Origin: Ginkgo biloba
Lineage: Eukaryota; Streptophyta; Ginkgoopsida; Ginkgoales; Ginkgoaceae
Assembly: GCA_024626585.1 (NCBI GenBank)
Contig: JANKJI010000001.1
Span: 249,827,080-249,839,618 of the forward strand
Direction: 5' to 3'
Length of the DNA stretch: 12,539 nucleotides
Below are positions 1 to 10,103 of the stretch, one piece after another (the stretch's first letter is position 1; each line of letters opens with the position of its first letter). The notes beneath the pieces were generated by a model, which was given only the letters and a program-made list of their open reading frames with translations, was not told the origin of the DNA and did no database searches. Both the position numbers and the translations under genes were made by a program.

Positions 1-948
1 ATTCTATTTTACTCATCCTTAAAGTACCTCTCGACCTACTTTAATGAAATGTAAATGATTCTACCTTAATTTAATCTAGAAAGATTAATTATCTCTATAT
101 GTCAGCCAATGTGAAGCAACCCTAATTATACATAATAATAAGAAACATTAGCAATTGAAGAGAGTAGAAGATAATATTATGCACGATGTCAATCCTAAGA
201 AGAGATAATGGTCTATTTACTTAAGAATGCATAAGAACATTTTAAAAAGATGTAATTCACTAAATCTTATCTTAATTAGACATCATACACTATATAGAAA
301 AATTCAATCTCAAGACTTCAATTAAGAAATAATGTGGGATAGTAATTAGAATTTCATATTGAAATGTTTACCATTAGTTCAATAACATTTGTTTGTAGGT
401 GCACAAGGTTTCATGGATAGTTTATATGACCTTTTAAAATGTATAATAAGATCCACTTAATATTCTAAATCAAAAGATGGCACATTCACCAAACTTTCTA
501 CATTGAAAAATTATGAGGCTTCCTTAAAATTACTTGATTACAAGTAGAAAATGAGTTCTAATTTACAAGCGGAACCTAGCAAACATATTGATAATATCAT
601 GTAATTTATTATGGACTCATAACACATTAAAATAATTAAAAGATTGTTAGAATAATACTAAGATACACCATAACCAAAGAACATAAATGCTCATTATTAG
701 AATCACAAATTTGTATTGGGGCACACGCAAAAAAGAAGTAAGCACCTCCTTAAAGAAGGACAAATGGTTAGGACCAAATGCAAACACACTTCAAATTTAC
801 AAAACTTTCAATGAGATCATGAAAATATTGGTAGGAAAAGTGTCACCCCTTTGCAAAACTTGTTTAGAAAGAGACAAGAAGAATTTTGTCAAGAAGAGAG
901 GTAGAACAAAAATCTTAATTGGATTTATCACATTAAAAAAAGTTCTAA
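1..948. other. AT-rich stretch without a recognisable gene
   Basis: All frames are broken by frequent stops, and I find no motif, RNA gene or repeat that I can name. A 118-codon open frame at 687-1043 (+) is lysine-rich but matches no family I recognise. Its second half overlaps, in a different frame, the LINE reading frame that starts at 949. The right part of this stretch may therefore be upstream ORF2 sequence of the same LINE that has decayed beyond recognition, but no reverse transcriptase motif can be read here. Confidence 0.5.
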
Positions 949-1293
949 CAAGACAACATTTTGTGTCTCAACAAAGAAGTTATCAAACAATTCCTATCAG
1001 ATGCAATCAAGGGTTGGAAATGGTACTCAACTATGTCAGGTAATAGGGGAACAACCAAAGCCTATTTTGCATATAATTTGGAATCCAAACCATGAATTAT
1101 AAATAAGGCAACAATGGAGCACCTATACAAATGGGGAACAAGTGGGCCATCCCAATGTACATTTTGCAGCGAAGGAGAGGATATAACCACTCACATTTTT
1201 TTAAGAATGTAAAGTGGCCAACACTGTGGCATGAGTGTTTCAATCTATTCCCAAGTCCAAGATCATATAACTTGGATCACAAGTAAGGGATTG
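949..1293 (+). pseudogene. LINE (non-LTR retrotransposon) ORF2 C-terminal zinc-binding fragment, decayed
   Basis: The frame opened at 949 reads FLSDAIKGWKWY at 991-1026, then GTTKAYFAYNLESKP, a TGA stop at about 1093, and then NKATMEHLYKWGTSGPSQC (1102-1158). A second cysteine follows at 1165 (CTFC), an acidic GEDIT, and THIF with its histidine at 1192. In a shifted frame come ECKVANT (cysteine at 1208) and then WHECFNLF. The order (threonine, hydrophobic and KWG box, C-x2-C, H-x-F, C, aromatic W) is the layout of the zf-RVT region found after the reverse transcriptase in plant LINE ORF2 proteins. At least one in-frame stop before the zinc motif, a shift between the histidine and the last cysteine, and another shift before WHECF show that it is dead. 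The reverse transcriptase core is not recognisable upstream, so this is a 3' fragment, as expected of 5'-truncated or eroded LINEs. No clear poly(A) tail or target-site duplication was found. Confidence 0.62.
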
Positions 1294-2373
1294 ACCCATG
1301 TGAATACATAAAGTATGATCGATCAAACGAATCACTAAAGTTATGTCGTAACCATACCTCTTTTCAAACCTATGGATGCTAGGCATTAAGATGATGATGT
1401 AGGGAATACGGAAAAAAGGAAATCACAATCTCTTCAAGCCCACAGACCTTAATTACTACCATAAACTAAATACCTAACTGTGTGTATCAATGATTAGGTG
1501 TGTACAAGTTGATAGCTCCGTATTATAGCATGCCAAGTATGCATAGACTTATTCTAGAATGAACTGGAGTGCTATGAAGATACAACATGGTTGCACTCCA
1601 TAGAAAAGCTAGACAAGCAATCTTTTTTTCCCCTTGATTTTTTCATGATTTTTTAACCTATCAAACTCGAATTCCTACTCGTACCTGATGACTTAGGTTG
1701 CACTCTATAGAAAATCTAGACAAGCAATCTGAGTTAGATTATAAATATATAACTCAAATTACAAGTTATTCAAGCAAAAAATGCTATGTAAATTTACAAT
1801 CACTTTGCTATTATAAAATATATTTTGTTTAAAACAAATTGATATAAAAGTACGCTCTATTTTCAATGAAAATTAAAAAATCTATAACTCATGCAGATAT
1901 TTTTTGTTTTCAATTTATAACTTGTATTAATAAAGAAATAAATTACACAAATAGATATATAGGCAGGGTATTCAAATGCATAGAATCAAACTCTACCTCA
2001 ACAAGAAAACGTGTGCACCATACGCATTGATAAGACTTGTGTATATACACACAAATAGACTATATAATCTTTATCTAGGGTAAACTAAGCTTCTATATTA
2101 CTTGTCTATATACAACATACAAAGCACAGTACTTGTCTATTAATTCAGTTGAGTAGAAGGCTCCAAATAAGAGTTATGAAATCAGTATTACTGATTCAAT
2201 TCCTAACCATGCATACAAATATTGTAAGAATAATATGAAATCGCTATTATCTTCAAGGTGTTTTATGACTAAGATGGACTAACTTTGGCCAATCAAAATA
2301 TTCAAATTGGCAAGTTGAAGGGATTTTCTTAAAACCTCCTTTTAAATAATAAACATATTTATTAATGTTTATC
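1294..2373. other. Non-coding AT-rich stretch
   Basis: No open frame worth reporting and no RNA gene seen. Its beginning may be the 3' flank of the LINE relic. The only internal structure found is the 35-bp repeat pair at 1589 and 1696. Confidence 0.5.
1589..1730. repeat. Pair of 35-bp direct repeats 107 bp apart
   Basis: The segment 1589-1623 (begins GGTTGCACTC, ends AAGCAATCT) recurs at 1696-1730 with about three differences. The 72 bp between the copies is T-rich and has no obvious relation to the repeat. This is either a short dispersed duplication or remains of a larger duplication whose centre has diverged. No element is assigned. Confidence 0.8.
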
Positions 2374-2499
2374 CTAATAATCATTAGAAAATAATTGTTT
2401 CTCCATTAAATTGGAAAGAATAATATACTCCCTTGCAGCTAATTATCATTAGAAAATAATTGTTTTTCCATTAAATTGGAAAAAATAATATACTCCCTT
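2374..2499. repeat. 65-bp tandem duplication
   Basis: Two copies of about 65 bp lie head to tail (2374-2438 and 2439-2499). Each contains ATCATTAGAAAATAATTG, a CCATTAAATTGGAAA block and ends in AATATACTCCCTT. Only about three mismatches are visible over the shared length, so the duplication is young compared with the other repeats here. It is non-coding and AT-rich, consistent with replication slippage or a repair duplication. Confidence 0.88.
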
Positions 2500-4647
2500 T
2501 AATTCAAAGAAAGGCATAACATATTTCTAATTTTGAACAATTACTTTCGCTCAAAATTTTTCACTCAATTAAACCCTCCAAAAATGTAAAAAAACGAAAT
2601 AATCTTCCGAGTCCATAAATAAATATTGACCTTGTAAGAGTAGCCTTATAATTTTGAAAGATATTACTGCTGCAACGGCTTATAATTTTGTTTAGCTTGA
2701 TGATCACGCAATGGAATTTTAAACAGTGCTCTGCACCAACGGTCACATATGCAAAAGGAGAGGCTGGGTCTAATTCTCTTTCTCACATAAAGATTAATGC
2801 TCTTAAAAATGCCTCTCTATATTTGGCATTTGATGATTGAGGAGGGATTCTTGATCCTGTTTGAAAATGTGGATCCATCTGCTTGTCAATTCTTCAAGAT
2901 TAATACACAGCTGGCCTAAATTACTGTATGTGGTTAGTGGATTCTAACTGGAATGGCAATGAAATTCTCCGCATGGTCTGCCAATTGAGATTTTTAATCC
3001 TCTCCCTGTGTTTTCTTTGTTTTCCCTTTGATTTGAGCCAATGACGCTCTCTGCTATCAACTTTGTTCTGAACTCTGCAGCTACATTTATTTGCTGATAG
3101 GAAAGGAGGCACCCAAAATGTTTTCTTCAAAATTTGCTGGGGTGGAGTCATATAAAAGTGGTATGTATGTTTTATTCAGCTTGCAGTATATTTGTGAGGC
3201 AGGAGAGGGAGGGTTATCATTTTCTTGCTGCATTATTATTTTGAAGAACAAAATACAGGGCAGAAAACACAGACTTGTTGAAAATGATTTAGACTATGAA
3301 GATGGGAATTGGCTACAAGAATTTAACGGTGAAGAATGCATTATAATTTATGTGGAGAGTTATGCCTCGTTTACTTTTAGATGGTTATAAGATTTTTGTG
3401 TTTAAGCATTTTTCTCTGTTATTCTAAATGGTATTGCTTGGTGCCAAGCCCTTCTTTATTTTGTCTCCTTCCATGGAATATTTGTTGAAAGTATTGAGCA
3501 TCTGTTAGAATTTTACAAATGAATGTAATTGTAAGCAGATTAAACTTGCTTAGGTGACCCAGAGACTTCAGCGTATCAATTATTCTCTTACTGTTAACAC
3601 AATAGCAAATCCTTAAAATTTCTGAGGTATTTCTGTCTTTTACTCTTTTTGTTGTTTCCCTTTTCAAAGACAATGTGTAAATGTTCTCTTCTATGTGGGA
3701 GGTTTTCAGCTCAGTTTTGCCAATCACATCTATGAGAGGAGGGTTCTAAGTAGAAACCAAGTGTTCATAAAGGATAAATATAAGGTAGGCTGCAAAACTG
3801 TACTTCCACTTTTATATTGGTGTCTTCAACTATTGTTGTGGCTTCAGCTTTACAGGTAGCTAATAATAAACAATAAACTTATGCCAGTGACAATTAATTA
3901 CTCTGTTGTCGTTAGTGGACATATAGAATGAACCACTTTTGGTTCTATGAAAATTAGTGGAAAAGAATTTGCTAGAGGAATAGTTGTATTTGTAGGGTTA
4001 TAAACCTATGGCTCATCTCAGTAACTATTGTAATAGAAACAGAACCTGACATTCAGAAATTTAGATTAACGCTTACTAATAAATGGCTGTGGCTTGGTCG
4101 CTGTTGTTTTTTCATAATTGCCATCCAAGTTAAGCAAATGATAACAATAGATTGTAAATATATGAGACGTGCTCAAAATCCAAAGGGAAGAATTAAAGTT
4201 TTCTGTGAAAGCACAAAAATATAGTAGAGGTGCAACACTTTGAACTAAATTGATATTACCAATCATCTCCACAATCCCTTGGCTATATGCAAGTGTTAAG
4301 GTTTAGTCTTAATTACAATGTATGCATAGTTGTTTCCATAATGTTCAGTATTTCTCTTCTTGGATTCTGAAGATTCATTTAAAAGCACTCCCAGTGTGAG
4401 AATACTTTATGCAGTGGAGTAGGGCATGCTTTTTTCTTTCTTTGACGTTTTATTGTTTGTGTGGCAGAGGTGAAGTAATCAATTTTTTGAAAGAGTTGTA
4501 AGTTTCATTTCATAAGTCTTGCAGGAAAGAAGAAAGATAGTATGCTGGAAATGATTAGACAAGGGTCAACAGAGCAGTATGAACCAGCATAGTGTCATAG
4601 ATCAGTGGGGCACATAAAGCATCTCCAATCTAGGAATATTTGGTAGA
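2500..4647 (+). other. Long stretch without an assignable gene; possible exon-like pieces
   Basis: The reading frames here are short (60-100 codons) on both strands and overlap one another, as expected by chance. Two places look more like spliced coding DNA. Positions 3081-3160 lie between an acceptor-like TCTGCAG and a donor-like GTATGT, and are open in the frame reading LLIGKEAPKMFSSKFAG. Positions 4525-4592 follow an acceptor-like CTTGCAG and read KKKDSMLEMIRQ and on to TEQYEPA before a TAG. Neither matches a family I know, and no connected gene model can be built from the sequence alone. Confidence 0.3.
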
Positions 4648-4767
4648 AGCCAAATCAAAACAGAAGGAAGATATGTTAGCATGAAGGCTCTGCAATGAAA
4701 GATAGGATAGCCAGACCAAACAAAAGGAACATGTGGTAGCCTGGAGGTTCTACAATGAAACTAGGCT
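4648..4767. repeat. Diverged ~60-bp tandem pair
   Basis: Two adjacent units (4648-4708 and 4709-4767) share a matching order of blocks: AGCCA, CAAAxxAAAGGAA, GTTAGC or GGTAGC, a GGCTCTGCAATGAAA-type block and TAGG near the end. Similarity is roughly three quarters with two small gaps, so this is an old duplication. A third copy appears to start (AGCTAGA) at 4768 but fades at once. No coding meaning is clear. Confidence 0.65.
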
Positions 4768-7700
4768 AGCTAGATGATTCTCGATTGTAAGGTACTGATT
4801 AGGTTTTCATGAATCTTAATACTCCCCTTCTCAAATGTTGACGATGTGATCATGATGTGAGCATAATTTGTGCACCAGTGGGGGCCATGTATTTTTACCT
4901 TTTAGTTTTTCTTGTGTGTTCCAGAGGTGACATCTTTTTTTTCTTCCAGAGGGCCTTGAGTATGATGTCATTTTTAGATGTATTGCTTTGTGGCAAGCAA
5001 ATCTCTACTTGGACTACTCCCTGTCCCTTTCATGGATTATTTTGTAGCACGACTTCATTGCACTTCATTCTTGAAGTTTTGAGAATTCGTTTCTAGTTTA
5101 GAAATAAATTGTATTTCTTATCATACTAAATTTGTTTACATGACCAAGAAATTTCATCATGTTGCTTTCCTTTCTCTTGATGTTAACCATTATATTTGTA
5201 TATAGCCTTGCCAAAGACAACTTGAACTTCTTTTTTCATTCCTAGGTAAAGATCTGTTTTTAAATTACACAGGAGGATTCTATAACCGTACTTTAGAGAC
5301 GTCATCCACTTCTTTGTCAACCCATTCACATCAGCCATAGCTCGTTTGCTTTTCCACAGCTTGCAGCAATATGATTGTGTTGCAGGGTCATAAATATGGA
5401 GGAAAGCTTTGTTTGTGTATGAGAATTTCTGTCATATCTGTTTTTGGGGAATCAAGGTACATAAAAGTTTAATAATAAACTACCTTTGTAGCTTACAAAA
5501 TCCAGTGTTGCTCATTCTTTTAAAATGTATTCAGACTATTTCTATGAAGAGATTATAGAAGGGTTAATACTCGATAGCATAATCTTTGAATCCCTTTATT
5601 TCATGGTTGGAATAATATTCTCAAATACAACAAATTATCGCCAAATTTCTTCAGTTCCTATGGTTTTGACTGAAGAGATTCAGTAATGCATCATAGCTGA
5701 CAGATAGGTATCAAGCGTCAAGAGACAAATGTGCATGTAGAGTGAGTGTCACCTTCCAGTGACTTCAGAATCATAAAACCAGTGAGGCAAGATCCCGTCT
5801 TAAGTTGTATTTTCTAAGAATTGCATTTGCCGCTTAACTTTTCTTTACATTTTCTTCTTCGTAGAAATATAGGCAGCAAATTATTTTTTTCCTACAGCAA
5901 TCGCTGCTATGTTGGAGCACAGTTCTAAGTTGAAATAAAGTGTGAACTATACTGAAACTGCTTTGCATCTATGAGACTTATGCTGATATTGAAACAACTC
6001 TAGCTTTCTAGGTGATTGAGAGAGCAATAACATAACTTGTTAAAACTTGTGTGAAATAGTTCAAATGAGCAATAATTCCTTACGATCTTATCTAGAGATA
6101 GCATCCATAAAGTTAGCCCAAACACTGAAGACTGGTAGCTTTCACAAGATTGACAAAATTTCAAATCTCATGGTAAGAGATATAGCAGACTTATTCTCTT
6201 ATCAGTTACAGGCCAAATATACTGAAGTGCAACTTTTGTACAGTATGCACTTGTAATGTGCTATTTTAGTACATCGATGGGGTGGAAGTTACTATGGCTT
6301 TGGGCAGTGTATGCATTTGTACAATGTGATTTTTACTACATAAGAAAGATGGATGCTCATTATGGGAACTGTTCTAATGCCTTCTTCATAAAGGATGTCA
6401 AGCAGGGTTCATTCAATGGCCCCCGCCCACAGCCAGCCTCTGAATTTGTGATGCAAAGCATGTATAATCTCTTGTACAACAAATTTCTGATTTATTCTAA
6501 TCACTTAAAAGCTCAAAAAAGTAGTAGTCATCCCCACTTCTGTCAGCTATGATGCATACTCTGCAACACTTTTCCAGTCCTAGAATAGACTCTCGTTTGG
6601 TCGTCATCCCTTATTTAGCAATGTTGAGAAGCAATAGATTTAAAAATTTATAATCTATACACCCCTGCTTGATTTTTAACTTCTCTTTAGCAGCAGTTTT
6701 CAAAAATCAATATTCATATTGAAAAGGATATCAAGGAATAGTGATGTACAGGTTTCATCAGTTTTCAGTCCTTAAAACAATTGTTGAGGGCATCAGACAG
6801 AACTGTGCATTTACACTCAACAATCTGATGATATATCAGACAACTTGATTTCTTCAAATTTACACTATGGCAATGGCAATGGTTTCATATAGACAATGGC
6901 TATAGAGAAAAAGAAAATTACATTTCAACAACTCATCTGTCTGCTGCATTTCAAACATATTGCCCCTAGAGCTGTGCCAGCATATCAGATGACGTATATT
7001 CTCTCTCCCAGCTTGACTGCAAGCACCTTCCCTATCCTCTGAGCTTCCTATGCCTTGAAATGGAAAGTGATGGTTATGTATAAAAATTTTGCCTCTGCTA
7101 GTTCCAACTATCCATGAAGCATCAATTCAGTACAGCTCTTATAGATCGCCAGTGAACGAACTTCTTGATCTTAGACTGTGTGGGCATCATTCATTAGTTT
7201 ACTAAGCTATGCATTGATGAGAAGGACAAACATAAAGCTATTGTGCTTTAGGACAATGGAAATGGGAAGAAAGTCAGGAATCATATTTGTTGAAGAGAAA
7301 TAACCTGCAAAAACAATGTGCAGCAGCACAAGTGTAACAAATAGACCGTGGTTTTATACAAATTCCATTTTAAGTGTTTTAAAGCTGTAAATGAAAGATA
7401 TGAACTAGCAAAAATATACATAGAGATAAAAGGTAGGCAGCTTTCCTTATATCCTGTTCAACACAAGAGGTAGTAGTCAGAGTATTCACATAGAAATATA
7501 GAGTACTAGCATACTGTATAGCCAAATAATAAGTGCTATACTTGGATTGGCTCAAAAGAGCATGTAGCAAAAAGTTGATTACAGTATTTGTGGTTTTATG
7601 CCAAATGTTTGTAATGGCTGCAAGCCTAAGCCCTTACTCTAATAAAGGCAGTAATTATGAAGGCACTTCCTATATGTGTTGTTTGGATTGTAAACATCCC

Positions 7701-8123
7701 CTCTAGATTTGAGAACTCTACTTCTAATCAAATGCTTGGAGCGCCTTAGATGGAACTTCAATAGCTACCCTTTTGCCACCAAGAAGGACCAGAATGTCTT
7801 AAAGTGAACAACGTACACTGAGTTTGGCTTCCTATACCTTTGGGCCTTTGTTTTCTTTCCTTTGGGGCGAGGGGAGTGGGAGGGCACAAAACCACCATCT
7901 ATATTAATAACATATTGAGCAGAAGTAGGCCCATGGCCACGCAGCACATTGTGCAGCTGGTATTTGCATGCTTTGATAGACACTAGCATTAAAGTGACAA
8001 CTTTGGTGTTAGAAGCACAGAGGATCAACATAATAGAGTCTGATGTGGCAACTGGACAGTTGAATGCACAACATAGCCAGCAAATGCCTATACTCAGCAT
8101 TAGTGGATGTGCCTTGGAGTCCT
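4768..8123. other. Long stretch without an assignable gene
   Basis: About 3.3 kb of moderately AT-rich DNA without a convincing coding region. The best open frames (4857-5096, 6047-6256 and 6256-6552 on plus; 7765-8100 on minus) encode no recognisable domain. Their content is what single-copy intron or intergenic DNA gives by chance. A 71-bp open segment at 5386-5456 is bounded by TTGCAG and GTACAT and could be an exon (reads GHKYGGKLCLCMRISVIS). A 17-bp hairpin-like TCTGAT-GATAT-ATCAGA lies at about 6824-6840. No tRNA, rRNA or transposon ends were found. Confidence 0.4.
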
Positions 8124-8146
8124 AGAGAGAGAGAGAGAGAGAGAGA
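8124..8146. repeat. GA/CT microsatellite
   Basis: An uninterrupted run of about 11 GA dinucleotides. It is read as an (SL)n run on the minus strand, which inflates the open frame there (8009-8317) and is a reason not to believe that frame. Confidence 0.95.
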
Positions 8147-8742
8147 TTGATTTACCCAAGGAACTTTTACAATCATGGAGTAGATCATCTCTTGCTTGAA
8201 GGACAGAAATAGCACTTCAAAGACATGATATATAAGAACAACTTCAGCAGGAAGAAAGATCTTGTCGAGTGGGCAGTAGAGCTCGCAATATGCTTCACAT
8301 TTCAAAAGACAAATCATACAGGAGGCCCACAGAAAGGATTGGGAATGATTCCATTAGGTAACTTAAGATCAATTAAAGCTGGTATTCCAAATGCGAAAGC
8401 CAATCCACATGAAGGGTAAAGATCTTACAATGGGGTTTGGCATATGAGCCAAAGGCTGGTAGCAACATTACTATTATTAGTGAACAAGGGGTACTATGTG
8501 TGTGTAATTGGACTGGATCTTCTAGTATTGCAGTTGTTATTTGCTACAAGGACTAGTAGGTGTACGCATGCAGCAACAGAAGTCTACTACCAGGAAGTTA
8601 CAAATGTTATAGGATGGCATGTAGTATAGCTTGAATAGATGGTCAGTTGGCGTTAAGTGGTCTGTAGCACACTTTTGGAAAGGGTGATATAATAGGAAAC
8701 AGCTATTATTCCAAATAGCCTTTTGAAAATAATAAAATAAGG
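8147..8742. other. Stretch without an assignable gene
   Basis: Short plus-strand open frames (8225-8419 and 8444-8629) lie one after the other, with opposing frames on the minus strand. No domain is recognisable in any of them and there is no splice context that would join them. I see nothing else here. Confidence 0.4.
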
Positions 8743-8849
8743 CTTTAAAAGAAGAAAAATAGACACTACAAACCACTGTAACAGAACCAGGCCATAGCCT
8801 TTAAAAGAAGAAAAATAGACACCACAAACCACTGTAACAAAACCAGGCC
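8743..8849. repeat. 56-bp tandem duplication
   Basis: Copies at 8743-8798 and 8799-8849 both begin CTTTAAAAGAAGAAAAATAG and continue through ACAAACCACTGTAACA to ACCAGGCC. Only two or three substitutions separate them, which makes this a recent event like the one at 2374. It is non-coding as far as can be seen. Confidence 0.9.
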
Positions 8850-8920
8850 TTTCAGGTTTCCATTAATAGAACATGTTTTCCTTTGACCTTGATCAAGAGT
8901 AACAAGTACTAGTTTGGCTG

Positions 8921-8974
8921 CTACTATTACTTCCCTCATTGACCTCTACTATTACTACTATCCTTGACCTCTAC
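8921..8974. repeat. Imperfect 25-bp tandem repeat, about two copies
   Basis: Units at 8921-8945 and 8946-8970 both start CTACTATTACT and end TTGACCT, with four differences over 25 bp. A third start (CTAC) follows. This is a simple pyrimidine-rich minisatellite-like patch just after the 56-bp duplication. Confidence 0.7.
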
Positions 8975-9060
8975 ATACTCTAGTTCATTATCAAGAGAAA
9001 TATTACTATTATTGGTTGCAGGGAGCCAGAAACAATAGGACAGAAGTCAGGGATCAAGAA

Positions 9061-10103
9061 TTAAAAGGTCCCCATCCATGTTGAGCTCTTCCCATTGTCG
9101 GGTTTCGATTCCAAGAATGTATTTGGACCATCTTGCCCATGGATGTGGGATTCTCGACTTGACCATTCTAGGTTTGTCTTGTGCCAGATGACCTGGTTGA
9201 GCACCCATCGGGTGATGGATCTGTCTTCAAGATCAATCTCCTCAAGAGTATGATCCACTAAGTTTTCAAATAGTTGGGTAGCCTGTTCACTGTCATCATA
9301 AATTTAAGCAATGTTTTGCTTGCATCACTGGTGAGATCAATTTGGCCCACCTGATCCTTCACCTGGGCTATTGTTGCATATCCTAGTAGTGAAGTATTCT
9401 GAATTGCAATGATGGATGGCATGGTTAAGAACCCATCCGGTGATGAATTCGTCTTCAAGATCAAACTCATCCTCAAGAGTATGATCCACTCCGATTTAAA
9501 CTAACTGGGTATTCTGTTCACTGTGGTCATAACTTGAAGCAATGTTTTGCTTGCATTATTGGTGAGATCAATTTGGCCCTCCTTATCTTTCACCTGGGCT
9601 ATTGTTGCATCTCCTAGTAGTGAAGTATTTTGAATTGCAATGATGTTAATGTCGAATATTTTGAGCTTGATATTTACAGTTCTTGGAGACAAATCTTGGT
9701 GTCCTACTTGAAAGAGGAGGCCGATATGTACATCCAATCCATTGTTTCTTCTTCTTTCATGATGAGCGAATGCATTGCCATCTGACTATATTGACTGCTT
9801 GGCATGACTTTGACTATGTAATCCAGGATTTCTGTAAAATTCATTTTCACCATTCCAATTTCATCTATGTTCTCTTTGTCATCTAGTGCTTGAACCATCT
9901 TCTGAACCAGAAATCTTATCGACTAGAAAGTCGAGGCAGATAACCTCATTCTTTGAGAGAAGGCTGAGTATTCTCCTTAACAAGGTTGATAAACTCCTGC
10001 ACACTTCTCCATGGAAGATAGGATTATCACTTTTCTCCAAGAAGAAAGGGTGATGCTCTACTAATGAAGAGTTCAGATCTTCCATTGTGCAATTGGACAT
10101 CAT
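9061..10103 (-). pseudogene. Unidentified degenerate coding relic (minus strand)
   Basis: Five minus-strand open frames follow one another almost without gaps (10103-9879, 9898-9704, 9737-9501, 9476-9258, 9258-9061). They are in changing phase, which is the pattern of an old coding region hit by frameshifts. Read in order they include SLSTLLRRILSLLSKNEVI, then DEIGMVKMNFTEILDYIVKV, then two copies of IIAIQNTSLLG...GQIDLT, and finally DHTLEEIDLEDRSITRWVLN and HGQDGPNTFLESKPDNGKSS. I do not recognise a family. No CCHC knuckle, protease, reverse transcriptase, integrase or kinase motif is visible. It lies on the same strand as the gypsy pol remnant and downstream of it, so retroelement-derived sequence is one possibility and a host pseudogene another. 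The duplicated half has stops at different places in each copy, so at least some decay came after the duplication. Codon-level evidence is weak, hence the modest confidence. Confidence 0.35.
9203..9645. repeat. ~215-bp direct duplication with ~229-bp spacing
   Basis: The segment 9203-9414 (from ACCCATC to GCAATGATG) recurs at 9431-9645. Shared blocks in order are GTCTTCAAGATCAA, CTCAAGAGTATGATCCACT, GCAATGTTTTGCTTGCAT, GGTGAGATCAATTTGGCCC and TCCTAGTAGTGAAGTATT. The spacing changes from 228 to 231 bp along the pair because of small indels. Identity is high, well above 80 per cent by eye. On the minus strand the copies encode the same peptide with conservative differences (QIDLTSDASKTLL versus QIDLTNNASKTLL), so coding sequence was duplicated. 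Confidence 0.92.

Noticed and set aside
687-1043. 118-codon plus-strand open frame as an independent gene
   Set aside because: No recognisable domain. It overlaps the LINE frame, which carries the identifiable motifs in another phase.
3148-3158. TATAAAAG as a TATA-box promoter
   Set aside because: Such strings are common in AT-rich DNA and no gene start or other promoter element follows at a fitting distance.
2921-3390. Opposed open frames at the same place (minus 2921-3151, plus 3091-3390) as genes
   Set aside because: Neither carries a known domain. Only the short splice-bounded piece at 3081-3160 seemed worth keeping, as a finding.
4648-4767. CRISPR-like repeat array
   Set aside because: Only two diverged, directly adjacent units with no spacers; an ordinary old tandem duplication in a plant-like genome.
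6047-6552. Two plus-strand frames that overlap at TAATG, like coupled bacterial genes
   Set aside because: The window is plant-like, not bacterial. Neither product resembles a known protein, and the one-base overlap is easily chance.
6824-6840. Hairpin TCTGAT-GATAT-ATCAGA as a functional RNA or terminator
   Set aside because: Only 6-bp arms with no context; expected often by chance.
7765-8317. Two overlapping minus-strand frames of about 100 codons as a gene
   Set aside because: One is extended by the GA microsatellite (SLSLSL), they overlap in different phase, and no family is recognisable.
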